Notes: generated by a model from the letters alone, not told the origin. A DNA stretch of 64,000 nucleotides from Rhizobium aethiopicum (GCF_014197535.1 NZ_JACIFV010000003.1:1-64000), one strand, 5' to 3'; positions 40,840 through 50,821 are shown, numbered from the stretch's first letter. Made by a program: numbers and translations.

Positions 40840-42192
40840 TTATTTCGGCGGCGTGCCGTTGTCGGCAAGCACATCGCCGACAAGATAGAGAGAGCCGCCG
40901 ACAAGGATGCGGGGCGGCAGTGCCGCCGGGTCGAGGGCCGATTTTATCGCCTCCAGCGCCTCGCCGACCGTCGACATCGGTTCGGCGATCAAACCGGCAT
41001 CATAGGCGGCGTTCGACAATATCACCGGGTCGATCATCGCGTCGCTGCCGCGGATCGGCACGCAGAACACCTTCTCGACCAGGCCTGTGAATGCCTTGAA
41101 ATAACCGATCGGGTCCTTGGTGTTGATCATGCCGATGATCAGGAAAAGCGGCCGCGGCTGGCGCTCCTCGAAATTAGCCATGGCTTCGGCGATCACCTCT
41201 CCCGCTCCGGGATTATGCCCGCCATCGACCCAGATCTCGGCGCCGGCGGGCGCATGCGATAGCAGCCGGCCCTCGCTGAGGCGCTGCAGCCGGCCCGGCC
41301 ACTCCACGAAATCCATCGCCTTTTCCATCATCGTCTCGGTGACGGTGAAGCCGGCGGCCTTGACGGCGCGGATGGCAGCGGCGGCATTGGCATATTGATG
41401 GCGACCGGGAAGGCGCGGCAGCGGCAGGTCGGCAAGCCCGTACTCGTCCTGATAGACCAGCCGTCCATATTCCTCATGCGCCATGAAATCCTGCCCGAAG
41501 ACGGCGCTCGGGCAATGCAGCCGCTCGGCCGTCGACATCAACACGTCGAGCGCCGCATCATATTCCTGATGGCCGATGACGACGGGCCGTCCGGGCTTCA
41601 TAATGCCGGCCTTTTCAGCCGCGATCAGTTCCACCCTGTCGCCGAGATAGGGCTGGTGATCCAGCGAGATCGGCATGATGACGGACACAGCCGGATCGGA
41701 AATGACATTGGTGGCGTCGAAACGGCCGCCGAGACCGACTTCGATGATCGCGGCATCGGCCGGGTGTTCGGAAAACAGAATGAAGGTGACCGCCGTCAGG
41801 ATTTCGAAGACGGTGATATGCTGTCCGGCATTGGCTTCGGCCACGCGTCGGACAGCATCGGCGAAGACGGCATCATCGACAAGCTGTCCGCGCCCGCCCG
41901 CCACACCGATGCGATAGCGCTCGTGCCAGTTGACGAGATGCGGCGAGGTGTGGACATGGGCGCTGTAGCCGCCTGCTTCCAGCAGAGCCCGGCAGAAAGC
42001 CGTTACCGAGCCCTTGCCGTTGGTGCCGGCGACATGGATCACCGGCGGCAGTTTCCGGTGCGGATTGCCGAGTTGGTCGAGAAGACGGGTAATGCGATCG
42101 AGAGACAGATCGAACCCCTTGGGATGCAATCCCATGAGTTTTTCGATCTCCTGCGCTGCCTCACTCACCGCGGTTTGGCCTCTGGGTATCAA
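40840..42192 (-). CDS. folC: Bifunctional folylpolyglutamate synthase / dihydrofolate synthase
   Basis: A 450-residue Mur-ligase-family enzyme that adds glutamate to dihydropteroate and folates. The P-loop is VAGTNGKGSVTAF, followed by TSPHLVNWHER, IEVGLGGRFDATN and HQPYLGD; VDGGHNPGA marks the C-terminal domain. It is the last gene of the trpF-trpB-trpA-accD-folC unit, 27 bases after accD, an order found widely in proteobacteria. Confidence 0.96.
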   Translation of the reverse strand: MIPRGQTAVSEAAQEIEKLMGLHPKGFDLSLDRITRLLDQLGNPHRKLPPVIHVAGTNGKGSVTAFCRALLEAGGYSAHVHTSPHLVNWHERYRIGVAGGRGQLVDDAVFADAVRRVAEANAGQHITVFEILTAVTFILFSEHPADAAIIEVGLGGRFDATNVISDPAVSVIMPISLDHQPYLGDRVELIAAEKAGIMKPGRPVVIGHQEYDAALDVLMSTAERLHCPSAVFGQDFMAHEEYGRLVYQDEYGLADLPLPRLPGRHQYANAAAAIRAVKAAGFTVTETMMEKAMDFVEWPGRLQRLSEGRLLSHAPAGAEIWVDGGHNPGAGEVIAEAMANFEERQPRPLFLIIGMINTKDPIGYFKAFTGLVEKVFCVPIRGSDAMIDPVILSNAAYDAGLIAEPMSTVGEALEAIKSALDPAALPPRILVGGSLYLVGDVLADNGTPPK

Positions 42193-42219
42193 TTCGGCAC
42201 CCCGCCTGTTTGCCTGATA

Positions 42220-43125
42220 TCAGGCGCTCGCCGCCAAGGCGATCGCTCCACGAGTCACGTCGTTGGCTGCCGATACGGGCGTCTTCGTCAGAATCTTCAG
42301 GATGCGCGCCAGCGTTTCCGGAATGTCGTGACGTTTGACAACCATGTCGACCATACCATGTTCCAGCAGATATTCGGAGGTCTGGAAGCCTTCCGGCAGC
42401 TTTTCACGCAGCGTCTGCTCGATCACCCGCTTGCCGGCAAAGCCGATTTCGGCGCCGGGCTCGGCCAGGTGAATATCGCCAAGCATGGCATAGGAGGCCG
42501 TGACGCCGCCCGTCGTCGGGTTGGTCAGCACGACGACGTAGGGCTGGCCGGATTCCTTGAGCAGATCGACCGCAACAGTCGTGCGCGGCAGCTGCATCAG
42601 CGAGAGAATGCCTTCCTGCATGCGCGCACCGCCGGAAGCCGGGAACATCACCAGCGGGCATTTTTCCGACGTCGCACGTTCGAAAGCCTTGACGATCGCC
42701 TCGCCGGCGGCGATGCCGAGCGAACCGCCGATGAAGTTGAATTCGTGCACGACGGCCACGAGTTTCACACCCTGCACCTTTCCGAGGCCGGCGAGGATCG
42801 TGTCCTCCTGCTCGGTCTTCAGGCGGCTGTCACGCAGACGATCGCTGTATTTCTTCGAATCGCGGAATTTCAGCGGGTCCTGGGCGACCTTCGGCTGCGG
42901 CAGCGATTCGTATTCACCATTGTCGAAAAGGTCGGCAAGGCGGGCCTTGGCCGGCATCTTCATGTGGTAGCCGGAAGCAGGGATCACCCACTTATTGCCT
43001 TCCAGGTCCTTGTGGAAGACCATCTCGCCCGTTTCCGGGCACTTGATCCAGAGATTCTCCGGCACTTCGCGACGGCCCAGCATGGAATTGATCCGCGGGC
43101 GAACGTAGTTGGTGATCCAGTTCAA
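42220..43125 (-). CDS. accD: Acetyl-CoA carboxylase carboxyltransferase subunit beta
   Basis: The 301-residue carboxyltransferase beta subunit, partner of AccA in malonyl-CoA formation. The crotonase-like core is intact: [27 protein letters not shown] and [13 protein letters not shown]. The N-terminal zinc ribbon is degenerate. Canonical AccD has two CxxC pairs; here only Cys29 (LWIKCPETG) remains and the second pair region reads WVIPASGYH. It lies 39 bases after trpA. Confidence 0.95.
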   Translation of the reverse strand: MNWITNYVRPRINSMLGRREVPENLWIKCPETGEMVFHKDLEGNKWVIPASGYHMKMPAKARLADLFDNGEYESLPQPKVAQDPLKFRDSKKYSDRLRDSRLKTEQEDTILAGLGKVQGVKLVAVVHEFNFIGGSLGIAAGEAIVKAFERATSEKCPLVMFPASGGARMQEGILSLMQLPRTTVAVDLLKESGQPYVVVLTNPTTGGVTASYAMLGDIHLAEPGAEIGFAGKRVIEQTLREKLPEGFQTSEYLLEHGMVDMVVKRHDIPETLARILKILTKTPVSAANDVTRGAIALAASA

Positions 43126-43164
43126 CTCGAATTCTCCTGGTTGAATAGCGCCAATGTGGGCAAA

Positions 43165-44004
43165 CTATTCGGCAGCAACAAGGCGCGCCGAGCGTGTTCC
43201 CGAGGAAAGGCCGCGCACCAGCGTTGCGACCGCCTGAACGGTGTCGGCCGTCGCTTTGCCATCGCTGGTCAAGCTCGTCGCGACCTGGTTGACGATGGCG
43301 GTGCCGACGACGACGCCGTCGGCCGAGCCGCCGATGACCTTTGCATGTTCGGCCGTCTTGACGCCGAAGCCGACGCAGACGGGCAGCTCCGTATGCTGCT
43401 TGATACGCGCCACTGCGCCGGAAACCAGCGACGGATCGGGCAGTGCCGAACCGGTAATGCCGTTCATCGACACGTAGTAGACGAAGCCGGAGGTGTTCTT
43501 CAACACGGTGGGCAGGCGCTTTTCGTCGGTGGTCGGCGTCGCCAGGCGGATGAAGTTGATGCCCTTGCGGATCGCCGGAATGCAGAGTTCGTCATCCATC
43601 TCCGGCGGCAGGTCGACGACGATCAAGCCGTCGATGCCGGCGGCGATCGCGTCTTCGAGGAACTTCTCGACGCCATAGATGTAGATCGGATTGTAATAGC
43701 CCATCATGACGATCGGCGTCGCGTCGTTGCTCTTGCGGAAATCGGCAGCCAATTGCAGCGTCTTCTTCAGCGTCTGGCCGCCTTTCAGCGCCCGCTGACC
43801 CGCCAGCTGGATCGCCGGCCCATCCGCCATGGGATCGGAAAAGGGCATGCCGAGCTCAATGATGTCGGAGCCCGCTTCCGGCAGCGCCTTCATGATGCCG
43901 AGAGAGGTATCGTAATCAGGATCGCCGCCCATGAAATAGGTCACGAGCGCCGGACGGCCCTCGGCCTTCAGCTCGGCAAAGCGTTTGTCCATGCGTGCGG
44001 TCAT
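43165..44004 (-). CDS. trpA: Tryptophan synthase alpha subunit
   Basis: A 279-residue barrel that cleaves indole-3-glycerol phosphate and channels indole to TrpB. Catalytic Glu and Asp lie in [14 protein letters not shown], and GFGVKTAEH and [11 protein letters not shown] form the phosphate site. It starts 3 bases after the trpB stop. Confidence 0.97.
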   Translation of the reverse strand: MTARMDKRFAELKAEGRPALVTYFMGGDPDYDTSLGIMKALPEAGSDIIELGMPFSDPMADGPAIQLAGQRALKGGQTLKKTLQLAADFRKSNDATPIVMMGYYNPIYIYGVEKFLEDAIAAGIDGLIVVDLPPEMDDELCIPAIRKGINFIRLATPTTDEKRLPTVLKNTSGFVYYVSMNGITGSALPDPSLVSGAVARIKQHTELPVCVGFGVKTAEHAKVIGGSADGVVVGTAIVNQVATSLTSDGKATADTVQAVATLVRGLSSGTRSARLVAAE

Positions 44005-44007
44005 GTC

Positions 44008-45228
44008 TTACAGTCCCATTCCCAGAATCTTGCCGACGGTGAAGATGTCCTTGTCGCCACGGCCGGAGAGGTTCATCAGGATGATCTCGTCCTTGCCCAT
44101 CGTCGGGGCGCGCTTGATGACCTCGGCGATCGCATGCGCGGCCTCAAGCGCCGGAATGATGCCTTCGAGGCGGGTCAGGGTCTGGAAACCCTCGAGCGCC
44201 TCGTGGTCCATGATCGGCACGTAATCGACGCGGCCGATGTCGCTCAGCCAGGAATGTTCGGGACCGATGCCGGGATAATCGAGACCGGCCGAAATCGAAT
44301 GGCCTTCCTTGATCTGGCCGTCGCCGTCCTGCAGCAGGTAGGTGCGGTTGCCGTGCAGAACGCCGGGGGACCCGGCGGTGATCGAGGCGCAATGTTCGTC
44401 GCCCTGCAGACCCTTACCGCCGGCTTCGACGCCGACGATCTTCACGGAGGAATCATCCAGGAAGGGGTGGAAGATGCCGATCGCATTCGAACCGCCGCCG
44501 ACGGCTGCGACGACGAGATCCGGCAGGCGGCCTTCGGCGGCCAGCATCTGCTCTTTCGCTTCCGCGCCGATCACCGACTGGAAGTCACGGACCATCTCCG
44601 GATAGGGATGCGGGCCGGCCGCCGTGCCGATCAGGTAATAGGTATCCTCGACATTGGTGACCCAGTCGCGGAGCGCCTCGTTCATCGCGTCCTTCAACGT
44701 GCCGCTGCCGGCTGTTACCGGCTTCACTTCGGCGCCGAGCAGCTTCATGCGGAAAACGTTCGGCGCCTGCCGCTCGACATCGGTGGCGCCCATGTAGACG
44801 ACGCAGGGAAGGCCGAAGCGGGCGGCAACGGTTGCGGAGGCGACGCCGTGCTGGCCGGCGCCGGTTTCGGCGATGATCCGCGTCTTGCCCATGCGCTTGG
44901 CAAGCAGGATCTGGCCGATGCAATTGTTGATCTTGTGCGAACCGGTGTGGTTCAGCTCCTCGCGCTTGAAATAGATCTTCGCGCCACCGAGTTCGGCCGT
45001 CAGCCGTTCGGCGAAATAAAGCGGGCTAGGCCGGCCGATATAGTGGGCGCCAAGATGCTTCAGTTCCGCCTGGAAGGCCGGATCGTTCTTCGCCTTGTTC
45101 CACTCATCTTGCAGATCGAGGATCAACGGCATCAACGTTTCGGCAACGAAACGACCGCCATAAATGCCGAAGCGGCCATCTTCATCGGGCCCGGAACGGA
45201 AGGAATTCGGTTTAGGCGTTTCGTTCAC
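44008..45228 (-). CDS. trpB: Tryptophan synthase beta subunit
   Basis: A 406-residue PLP enzyme joining indole and serine. The PLP lysine is Lys99 in [10 protein letters not shown], the glycine loop is VGGGSNAIG, and [11 protein letters not shown] starts the domain. The GTG at 45228 has GGGAG upstream within the end of trpF; a TTG two codons earlier overlaps the trpF stop. The start lies 2 bases after the trpF stop. Confidence 0.97.
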   Translation of the reverse strand: MNETPKPNSFRSGPDEDGRFGIYGGRFVAETLMPLILDLQDEWNKAKNDPAFQAELKHLGAHYIGRPSPLYFAERLTAELGGAKIYFKREELNHTGSHKINNCIGQILLAKRMGKTRIIAETGAGQHGVASATVAARFGLPCVVYMGATDVERQAPNVFRMKLLGAEVKPVTAGSGTLKDAMNEALRDWVTNVEDTYYLIGTAAGPHPYPEMVRDFQSVIGAEAKEQMLAAEGRLPDLVVAAVGGGSNAIGIFHPFLDDSSVKIVGVEAGGKGLQGDEHCASITAGSPGVLHGNRTYLLQDGDGQIKEGHSISAGLDYPGIGPEHSWLSDIGRVDYVPIMDHEALEGFQTLTRLEGIIPALEAAHAIAEVIKRAPTMGKDEIILMNLSGRGDKDIFTVGKILGMGL

Positions 45229-45230
45229 TC

Positions 45231-45899
45231 TCAACTCCCTGAGGCCGTCACAGGCATATCCGCCCTTTCGACCGCATCGAAAAATTCATCGATCATCGCG
45301 ACGCTCTTCACGCCGGGCTCGGTTTCGACACCCGAGGAGACGTCGATACCACGTGCCTTGGTGTTCACAAGCGCATCCGCGACATTGTCCTTGTTCAGCC
45401 CGCCGGACAGCATGTAGTCGATGCTGCCGTCGAGCCAGCCGAGCAGGCTCCAGTCGAAGGAAATCCCGTTGCCGCCAGGCAGTTCCGAATTCTTCGGCGC
45501 TTTTGCATCGAAGAGGAAGCGGTCGGCGATGCCGATATAGGCTTCGACGCGTTTGAGATCGTCGGCCGTGCGCACGGAAAAGACTTTCATCACAGGCAAA
45601 CCATACAGCGCCTTGATGGTCAGCACATGTTCGGGACTCTCGTTGCCATGGAGCTGGAGGATATCCGGCTTCAGCAGCGACACGATTTCGTCCAGATCGT
45701 CATTGGTGGGATCGACGACGACGGCGACGATCTTCGCCTTGCCCCGGGCGGGTTCGGCAAGTTTTGCCGCCACATCGGGCTCGACATAACGCGGGCTCTT
45801 TTCGAAGAAGATAAAACCGATATGGGTCGCGCCGCGCTTCAGCGCACGATCGATCGCTTCGGGCGTCTTCAAGCCGCAGATCTTGATATCGGTTTTCAT
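45231..45899 (-). CDS. trpF: Phosphoribosylanthranilate isomerase
   Basis: A 222-residue barrel for the third tryptophan step. The catalytic cysteine is in [11 protein letters not shown] and the catalytic aspartate in [13 protein letters not shown] and [10 protein letters not shown] are further family blocks. It is the first gene of the trpFBA-accD-folC unit; trpE, trpD and trpC are elsewhere. Confidence 0.96.
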   Translation of the reverse strand: MKTDIKICGLKTPEAIDRALKRGATHIGFIFFEKSPRYVEPDVAAKLAEPARGKAKIVAVVVDPTNDDLDEIVSLLKPDILQLHGNESPEHVLTIKALYGLPVMKVFSVRTADDLKRVEAYIGIADRFLFDAKAPKNSELPGGNGISFDWSLLGWLDGSIDYMLSGGLNKDNVADALVNTKARGIDVSSGVETEPGVKSVAMIDEFFDAVERADMPVTASGS

Positions 45900-45974
45900 G
45901 GCAGCGAAGTGACACGAAATGCGGCAAGAGTCGAGCCAATTTGCATGGAAAGCTGTATTTAGCGGGGCTTGTGT

Positions 45975-46733
45975 CTAATCGAAATCGATGGCGTGCAGCT
46001 GGCTGCCATGCCGCTTCAGCCACAATTTCGCGTCCTCCATACCGGGGCAAAGCTTCTTGCAGAGCGCCCAGAAGCGAGGGCCGTGGTTCATCTCCTTGAG
46101 ATGGGCGACTTCATGAGCGGCGAGATAGTCGATCACCGAAGGCGGCGCCATGACGATACGCCAAGAGAAACTCAAATTTCCCTCCGACGAGCAGGAACCC
46201 CAACGGCTGCGGGTATCCTTCATCGAGATCGAGCGGATCGGCGCCCGGATCGTTGCCGCATGCATCGCCGCCAACCGTTCGAGATCGGCGCGCGCCTCTT
46301 TCTTGAGGAAGGCCGCGATGCGCCGTCCGACATGTTCGGGCAGGCCGCTGACGCGCAGCACAGGACTGCCATCCAAAAAGACCACCTCCGTCAAGCCGCG
46401 CAGGCTGCCCGTGTGCTCGATGCGATGGGAAACGCCGCGCAGGAGGATCTTGCCGCCGGCACTCAAGCCGGTATCGATCGAAAACTTGGCGAGCTTGGTG
46501 AGCAGCCATCCCTGGTGCCGATCAAGGAAGGCATTGACCTCCCGCGCCGCCAGGCCTCTCGGCACGGTCATCTTCAGGGCCCGCCCGCCCGGCTCAATGC
46601 GCAGCGTGATACGGGTCGCCTGATCGTGCTGTTTGATGGTCAGCGGCATGAGCCGGCCGGCGACGTCGAGCGTCCGCGTTTCGGGCGGAGCCGGCTTTCG
46701 CGCCTTTGGCCGTGTCTTCAGAAGCGGAAACAT
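45975..46733 (-). CDS. YgjP-like M48 family metallopeptidase
   Basis: A 252-residue predicted zinc metallopeptidase (DUF45/YgjP). The zinc motif is HEVAHLKEMNHGPRFW: HExxH plus a downstream His, as in the SprT/YgjP group. RSRWGSCSSEGNLSFSWRIVMAP is the family's characteristic block. There is no signal peptide, so it is probably cytoplasmic. Substrates are unknown. A 75-base gap separates it from trpF. Confidence 0.87.
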   Translation of the reverse strand: MFPLLKTRPKARKPAPPETRTLDVAGRLMPLTIKQHDQATRITLRIEPGGRALKMTVPRGLAAREVNAFLDRHQGWLLTKLAKFSIDTGLSAGGKILLRGVSHRIEHTGSLRGLTEVVFLDGSPVLRVSGLPEHVGRRIAAFLKKEARADLERLAAMHAATIRAPIRSISMKDTRSRWGSCSSEGNLSFSWRIVMAPPSVIDYLAAHEVAHLKEMNHGPRFWALCKKLCPGMEDAKLWLKRHGSQLHAIDFD

Positions 46734-46793
46734 GGGGCCTTTCTATACGATTCGCCGGTGAATCTAAACGATTTGCGAGGCAGGCAGACATGG

Positions 46794-46820
46794 AAAAACC
46801 GGCATCGGTGAGATGCCGGT
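46794..46820 (-). terminator. Terminator in the region downstream of the DUF2852 gene
   Basis: On the minus strand an 8-bp stem (ACCGGCAT / ATGCCGGT) with a 7-base loop is followed by TTTTTCC. It lies about 85 bases beyond the DUF2852 stop and upstream of the metallopeptidase gene, with repeat copy B between it and the stop. Confidence 0.75.
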
Positions 46821-46835
46821 CATCATTTCATCGCC

Positions 46836-46895
46836 TAAAGCGCGTCGCGATCTTTCAGATTCGCAAAACCGCTTCACACTTTTGCGCGACATGTT
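46836..46895. repeat. Palindromic intergenic repeat, copy B
   Basis: About 60 bases that begin TAAAGCGCGTCGCGATCTTT and end TTTTGCGCGACATGTTCT. Both ends match copy C almost base for base, but the 44-base middle of copy C is missing. The missing part lies between two TCGC tetramers, consistent with a deletion by slippage between short direct repeats. Confidence 0.75.
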
Positions 46896-46903
46896 CTAAG
46901 CCT

Positions 46904-47338
46904 TTACGGCGTCTGGAACTCTGCGACCGGGCCGTTATCGTCGCGCTTGGCGTTCTTGCGGTCACGCATGAAGCGATCAAACTCTTCCTGGTCCTTGGCG
47001 CGGCGGAGTTCACGCAGATATTCGTCGAATTCCTCGCGCATTTCGTCGAGCTTGCGGCGCTCTTCCTCGATCCGGTCGAGCTCGGCCTTACGCCAGTCGT
47101 CGAAGGCGACATTGCCGGTCGAGAAATGCGGGCGGTGACGGCCATGCGAACGGCGGCAGGAGGCAAAGAAACCATCGGTCGCCTGATTGACGTCGCGCTT
47201 GAAGCCGCGCAGACGATCGCCGAAAATGATATAGGCAAGCATGGCCAGACCCAGAGGCCAGAAAACCATGAAGCCGAGAATCATCAGGGCAATGGTAGCC
47301 GGAGTCCAATCCGGTCGAAGCAATGCTGACTGGTTCAT
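46904..47338 (-). CDS. DUF2852 domain-containing membrane protein
   Basis: A 144-residue protein. One hydrophobic hairpin lies near the N-terminus (ALMILGFMVFWPLGLAMLAY, about 17-36). A basic linker follows, then a highly charged helix, probably a coiled coil, from KAELDRIEEERRKLDEMREE to RFMRDRKNAK. DUF2852 is common in Rhizobiales and has no known function. ATG 47338 begins at the conserved part; an earlier start at 47419 adds 27 residues. Confidence 0.78.
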   Translation of the reverse strand: MNQSALLRPDWTPATIALMILGFMVFWPLGLAMLAYIIFGDRLRGFKRDVNQATDGFFASCRRSHGRHRPHFSTGNVAFDDWRKAELDRIEEERRKLDEMREEFDEYLRELRRAKDQEEFDRFMRDRKNAKRDDNGPVAEFQTP

Positions 47339-47482
47339 CGTGCGGTATCCTCGATTTCGGCGCCCGGCAAGATGCCGAACGCTGGAAATCGATGTGGTAA
47401 CCGCAAGAACCGCCTTCAAGACGATTGCCGGCGAAATCGGACAAAGCCTTGAATCGGCGTTGCTAATTCAGAGGTTACTGAA

Positions 47483-48760
47483 TCACGCTGTCCGTCCGCC
47501 TTTGATGACGCGCTGCACCGGGCGTTTGACGGCGACGCGAGAATGCTGGCGGACGAAATTGACGATGCGCGGCGCGATCTCGCGACGGAATCGCGAGCCG
47601 TTGAAAACGCCGTAGTGGCCGACATCCGGCTGGAGATAGTGCATGCGCATATCTTCGGGGATGTTGACGCAGATGGTCTGCGCCGCCCTGGTCTGGCCGA
47701 CGCCTGAAATGTCGTCATTCTCGCCCTCGACGGTCAGCAGCGCGACGTTGCGGATCGCCGCCGGATCGACGCGCTTGCCGCGGTGCATCAATTCGCCCTT
47801 CGGCAGCGAATGCTTCATGAAGACCTGTTCCACCGTCTGCAGATAGAACTCGGCGGTCAGATCCATGACGGCGAGATATTCGTCATAGAAATCGCGATGT
47901 TTTTCCGGTTCGCCGTCGTTCTTCACGAGATGCATGAAGAACTCCTTGTGGGCGACGAGGTGCCGGTCAAGGTTCATCGACATGAAGCCCGACAGCTGCA
48001 GGAAGCCCGGATAGACAGGTCGCATGAAGCCCGGCTGCGGCCAGGGCACGTTCATAATGACATTGTCGGAAAACCATTGCAGCGACCGCTCTTGGGCGAG
48101 CTTGTTGACCGCCGTCGGGTTGATGCGCGTGTCGATCGGGCCGCCCATCAGCGTCATCGATGACGGCGACAGAGGATCCTGGGCCTCCTCCATCACCGCG
48201 GCTGCGACCAGCACCGGCACCGACGGCTGACAGACGGCGATCACATGAGTGTCATGACCGAGGAAATGCAGCATCTCGATCACATAATCGACGTAATCGT
48301 CGAAATCGAAGGTGCCTTCCGTCATCGGCACCATGCGGGCGTCGATCCAGTCGGTGATGTAGACATCGGCACTCGGCAGCAATGCCTCGACCGTGCCGCG
48401 CAGCAGCGTCGCGTAATGGCCGGACATCGGCGCGACGATCAGGATGCGGGGATCGCTGGCGCGGCCGGGCGGAACGTTGCGCGAGAAATGCAGGAGGTTG
48501 CAGAAGGATCGCGACCAGACGATCTCTTCACGAACGGAAACCGTCTGATCGCCGATCACCGTCTGCTTCAATCCGAATTCAGGCTTTCCGTAGCGGCGTG
48601 TCGTGCGCTCGAACATTTCGAGGCTTGCCGCCATCGTACGGCCAAACGGCGTCTGGGCAAACGGGTTCAGCGGATTGGCATAGGCAAATCGCATGATGTC
48701 AGCCGCGGCGCGAAACGGCGCCATGGCGGCATGATTCAATTCATAAAGCTGATAAAACAT
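47483..48760 (-). CDS. phaZ: Intracellular polyhydroxybutyrate depolymerase PhaZ
   Basis: A 425-residue alpha/beta hydrolase with the PHB depolymerase C-terminal domain. The nucleophile elbow reads VIAVCQPSVPVL, placing Cys177 where ordinary lipases have Ser; this is the intracellular amorphous-PHB class. Downstream His (QPDVGHYGVFNGSRFR) and Asp (VEGENDDISG) complete the triad. It mobilises stored PHB to 3-hydroxybutyrate, feeding acetyl-CoA into the GlcB/PckA route. There is no signal peptide, consistent with an intracellular site. Confidence 0.93.
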   Translation of the reverse strand: MFYQLYELNHAAMAPFRAAADIMRFAYANPLNPFAQTPFGRTMAASLEMFERTTRRYGKPEFGLKQTVIGDQTVSVREEIVWSRSFCNLLHFSRNVPPGRASDPRILIVAPMSGHYATLLRGTVEALLPSADVYITDWIDARMVPMTEGTFDFDDYVDYVIEMLHFLGHDTHVIAVCQPSVPVLVAAAVMEEAQDPLSPSSMTLMGGPIDTRINPTAVNKLAQERSLQWFSDNVIMNVPWPQPGFMRPVYPGFLQLSGFMSMNLDRHLVAHKEFFMHLVKNDGEPEKHRDFYDEYLAVMDLTAEFYLQTVEQVFMKHSLPKGELMHRGKRVDPAAIRNVALLTVEGENDDISGVGQTRAAQTICVNIPEDMRMHYLQPDVGHYGVFNGSRFRREIAPRIVNFVRQHSRVAVKRPVQRVIKGGRTA

Positions 48761-48896
48761 AGAAGGCGCCGCCTTTCTCTATCGAAAAGATGACGTCGAT
48801 TGATCGACATCGGGCTCTTTCCGCACGCTGGCACGTAACGCAGACTAACAGGTTTTTGTTGCACAGCAACATGGACGTCCCAGACCTGCACAGGAA

Positions 48897-48921
48897 ATGC
48901 CAGAGAGTTGATCTCTGGCAT
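48897..48921 (-). terminator. Perfect hairpin after the FAH-family gene
   Basis: A perfect 10-bp stem (ATGCCAGAGA / TCTCTGGCAT) with a 5-base loop. On the minus strand it is followed only by TTTCC, a weak tract. It lies 44 bases beyond the stop at 48965 and about 140 bases upstream of phaZ. It is a terminator or an mRNA-stabilising hairpin. Confidence 0.5.
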
Positions 48922-48964
48922 CACCATAGAACGGAAAGCTTAAGGTTCCGCTGAGGAAGCGTCG

Positions 48965-49807
48965 TTAACGATCGGCAACGAAGCTCTGCTTCTGGCTGCC
49001 GAGACCTTCGATGCCGAGCTCGACGACATCGCCATCCCTGAGGTAGCGCGGCGGCTTCATGCCCATGCCGACGCCGGGCGGCGTCCCCGTCGAGATGATA
49101 TCGCCCGGATGCAGCGACATGAACTGGCTGAGATAGGAAACGATGTGGGCGACGCCATAGACCATGGTCTTGGACGAACCGTTCTGCATCGTCTGGCCAT
49201 TGACCTTCAACCACATGCCGAGATTCTGCGGATCGGCGATCTCATCCTTGGTGACCAGCCAGGGGCCAATCGGGCCGAAGGTGTCACAGGACTTGCCCTT
49301 GGTCCACTGGCCGGCGCGCTCCGTCTGAAAGGCGCGTTCGGAGACGTCATGCGACACGCAGTAGCCGGCGACGTAGTCGAGCGCCTCGGTTTCGCTGACA
49401 TATTTTGCCGTCTTGCCGATGACGACGCCGAGCTCGACTTCCCAGTCGGTCTTTTCGGAACCGCGCGGGATGAGAACGGTGTCGTTCGGGCCAACGATCG
49501 CCGAAGTCGCCTTCATGAAGATCACCGGCTCCGGCGGCACCGTGGCGCCGGTTTCGGCGGCATGGTCGGAAAAATTGAGACCGATGCAGATGAATTTGCC
49601 CGTGCCGGCAACGCAGGCGCCGATCCGGCTGGGCGCAAGTTCCGGAAGGTCCTTCGGATCGAGCGCGGCGATCCTTGCAAGGCCAGCCGGCGAGATTGCC
49701 TCGCCGCCGATGTCGGCGATATGCGCCGAGAGATCGCGGATCTTGCCATCGGCATCGAGAAGCGCCGGTTTTTCACGACCTGCTTCGCCAACACGCATCA
49801 GCTTCAT
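48965..49807 (-). CDS. Fumarylacetoacetate hydrolase family protein
   Basis: A 280-residue FAH-fold enzyme. The metal-binding motif is seen in WEVELGVVIGK (E..E), and TGTPPGVGMGMKPPRYLRDGD is the C-terminal signature. KFICIGLNFSDHAAETG and MKATSAIVGPND belong to the subgroup that includes ureidoglycolate lyase and 2-keto-3-deoxy sugar acid hydrolases; the true substrate cannot be read here. ATG 49807 is preceded by GAGGAGG, and the extended frame from 49843 adds 12 unrelated residues. Confidence 0.88.
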   Translation of the reverse strand: MKLMRVGEAGREKPALLDADGKIRDLSAHIADIGGEAISPAGLARIAALDPKDLPELAPSRIGACVAGTGKFICIGLNFSDHAAETGATVPPEPVIFMKATSAIVGPNDTVLIPRGSEKTDWEVELGVVIGKTAKYVSETEALDYVAGYCVSHDVSERAFQTERAGQWTKGKSCDTFGPIGPWLVTKDEIADPQNLGMWLKVNGQTMQNGSSKTMVYGVAHIVSYLSQFMSLHPGDIISTGTPPGVGMGMKPPRYLRDGDVVELGIEGLGSQKQSFVADR

Positions 49808-49902
49808 GGAATGCCTCCTCATCGAAAACGGATTTGCAGCCACCTATGAACGAATTATTCATCGGTGTCATTACGGCTTTGCCCGGAAGCGGTACGGCGT
49901 TC

Positions 49903-50821
49903 CTAGAAAATTTCGGAGAGATCCGGACCGGCAGGAACGATTTTCGTCGGGTTCAGGCTTTCGACCGAGTAGTAGCCACGCTTGATGTGGTCGAGATTCA
50001 CCGTTTCGGCAATGCCCGGCCAATCCAGCATGCGCCGGCAGAAGGCGCGCAAATTGGCATAATCCGAAAGCCGGCGCAGATTGCATTTGAAGATGCCGTG
50101 ATAGGCGACGTCGAAGCGCACCAGCGTGACGAAAAGGCGGATATCGCTTTCCGTGGGGTGATCCGCGAAGAGGAAAGACCGACCTTCGAATTTCGGCTCG
50201 ATCCACTCGAGGCAGGAGAAGACATCGCCGAAGGCTTCCTCATAGGCGATCTGCGTGGTGGCAAAACCGGCGCGATAGACCCCGTTATTGAGGGCGGGAT
50301 AGATGCGTTCGTTGAAAGCATCGATCTCGGCGCGTCTTTCGACGAGATAAAGGTCGATCGGATTTTTCGCCAGATCGCCGAAGCCGCTGTTCAGCATGCG
50401 CAGGATATCGGCCGATTCATTGTTGACGATGGTCTGCCTCTCTCTGTCCCAAAGAACCGGCACGGTGGCCCGGCCGGTGAAGTCAGGCGCTGCCCTCGTA
50501 TAGATTTCATGCATGTAGGTCGTGCCGTTGACATGATCCGGCGTTGCACCGGGATAGTCGCCGAAGCGCCAGCCCTGCTTTGTCAGCACCGGTTCGACGA
50601 CCGAGACGGAAATGACATCTTCCAGTCCCTTGAGCTTACGGCCAATCAGGGTTCGCGAGGCCCAGGGGCAGATATAGGCGACGTAAAGATGGTAGCGGCC
50701 AAGGCTGGCCATCCGGCGTCACCCAATTGCGGAAACTCGAAATCTGCCTGACGAAGCCGCCTTTTTCATCCTTTGACTGAACGGGCTGCCAGTCTTCCGT
50801 CCATTTTCCGTTCACCAGCAT
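49903..50821 (-). pseudogene. Disrupted Xi-class glutathione S-transferase (YqjG/ECM4 family)
   Basis: The intact family begins ML-DGKW and runs without interruption. Here residues 1 to about 38 (MLVNGKWTEDWQ to RNWVTPDG) are in one frame, and the rest (GRYHLYVAYICPWASRTLIG onward to GPDLSEIF) is in another. The linker between TPDG and RYHLYV is 10 bases, where E. coli YqjG has 15 codons, so 35 bases are missing and the frame is lost. The catalytic cysteine (ICPWAS) and C-terminal domain are intact, and an ATG at 50712 could still start a 269-residue product lacking the N-terminal strand. Confidence 0.75.

Noticed and set aside
41395..45417. A 1340-codon open frame on the plus strand across folC, accD, trpA, trpB and trpF
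   Set aside because: folC, accD, trpA and trpB share one frame register, and antisense stops would need TTA, CTA or TCA sense codons, which are rare in this GC-rich genome. The product is arginine/histidine-rich with no recognisable domain.
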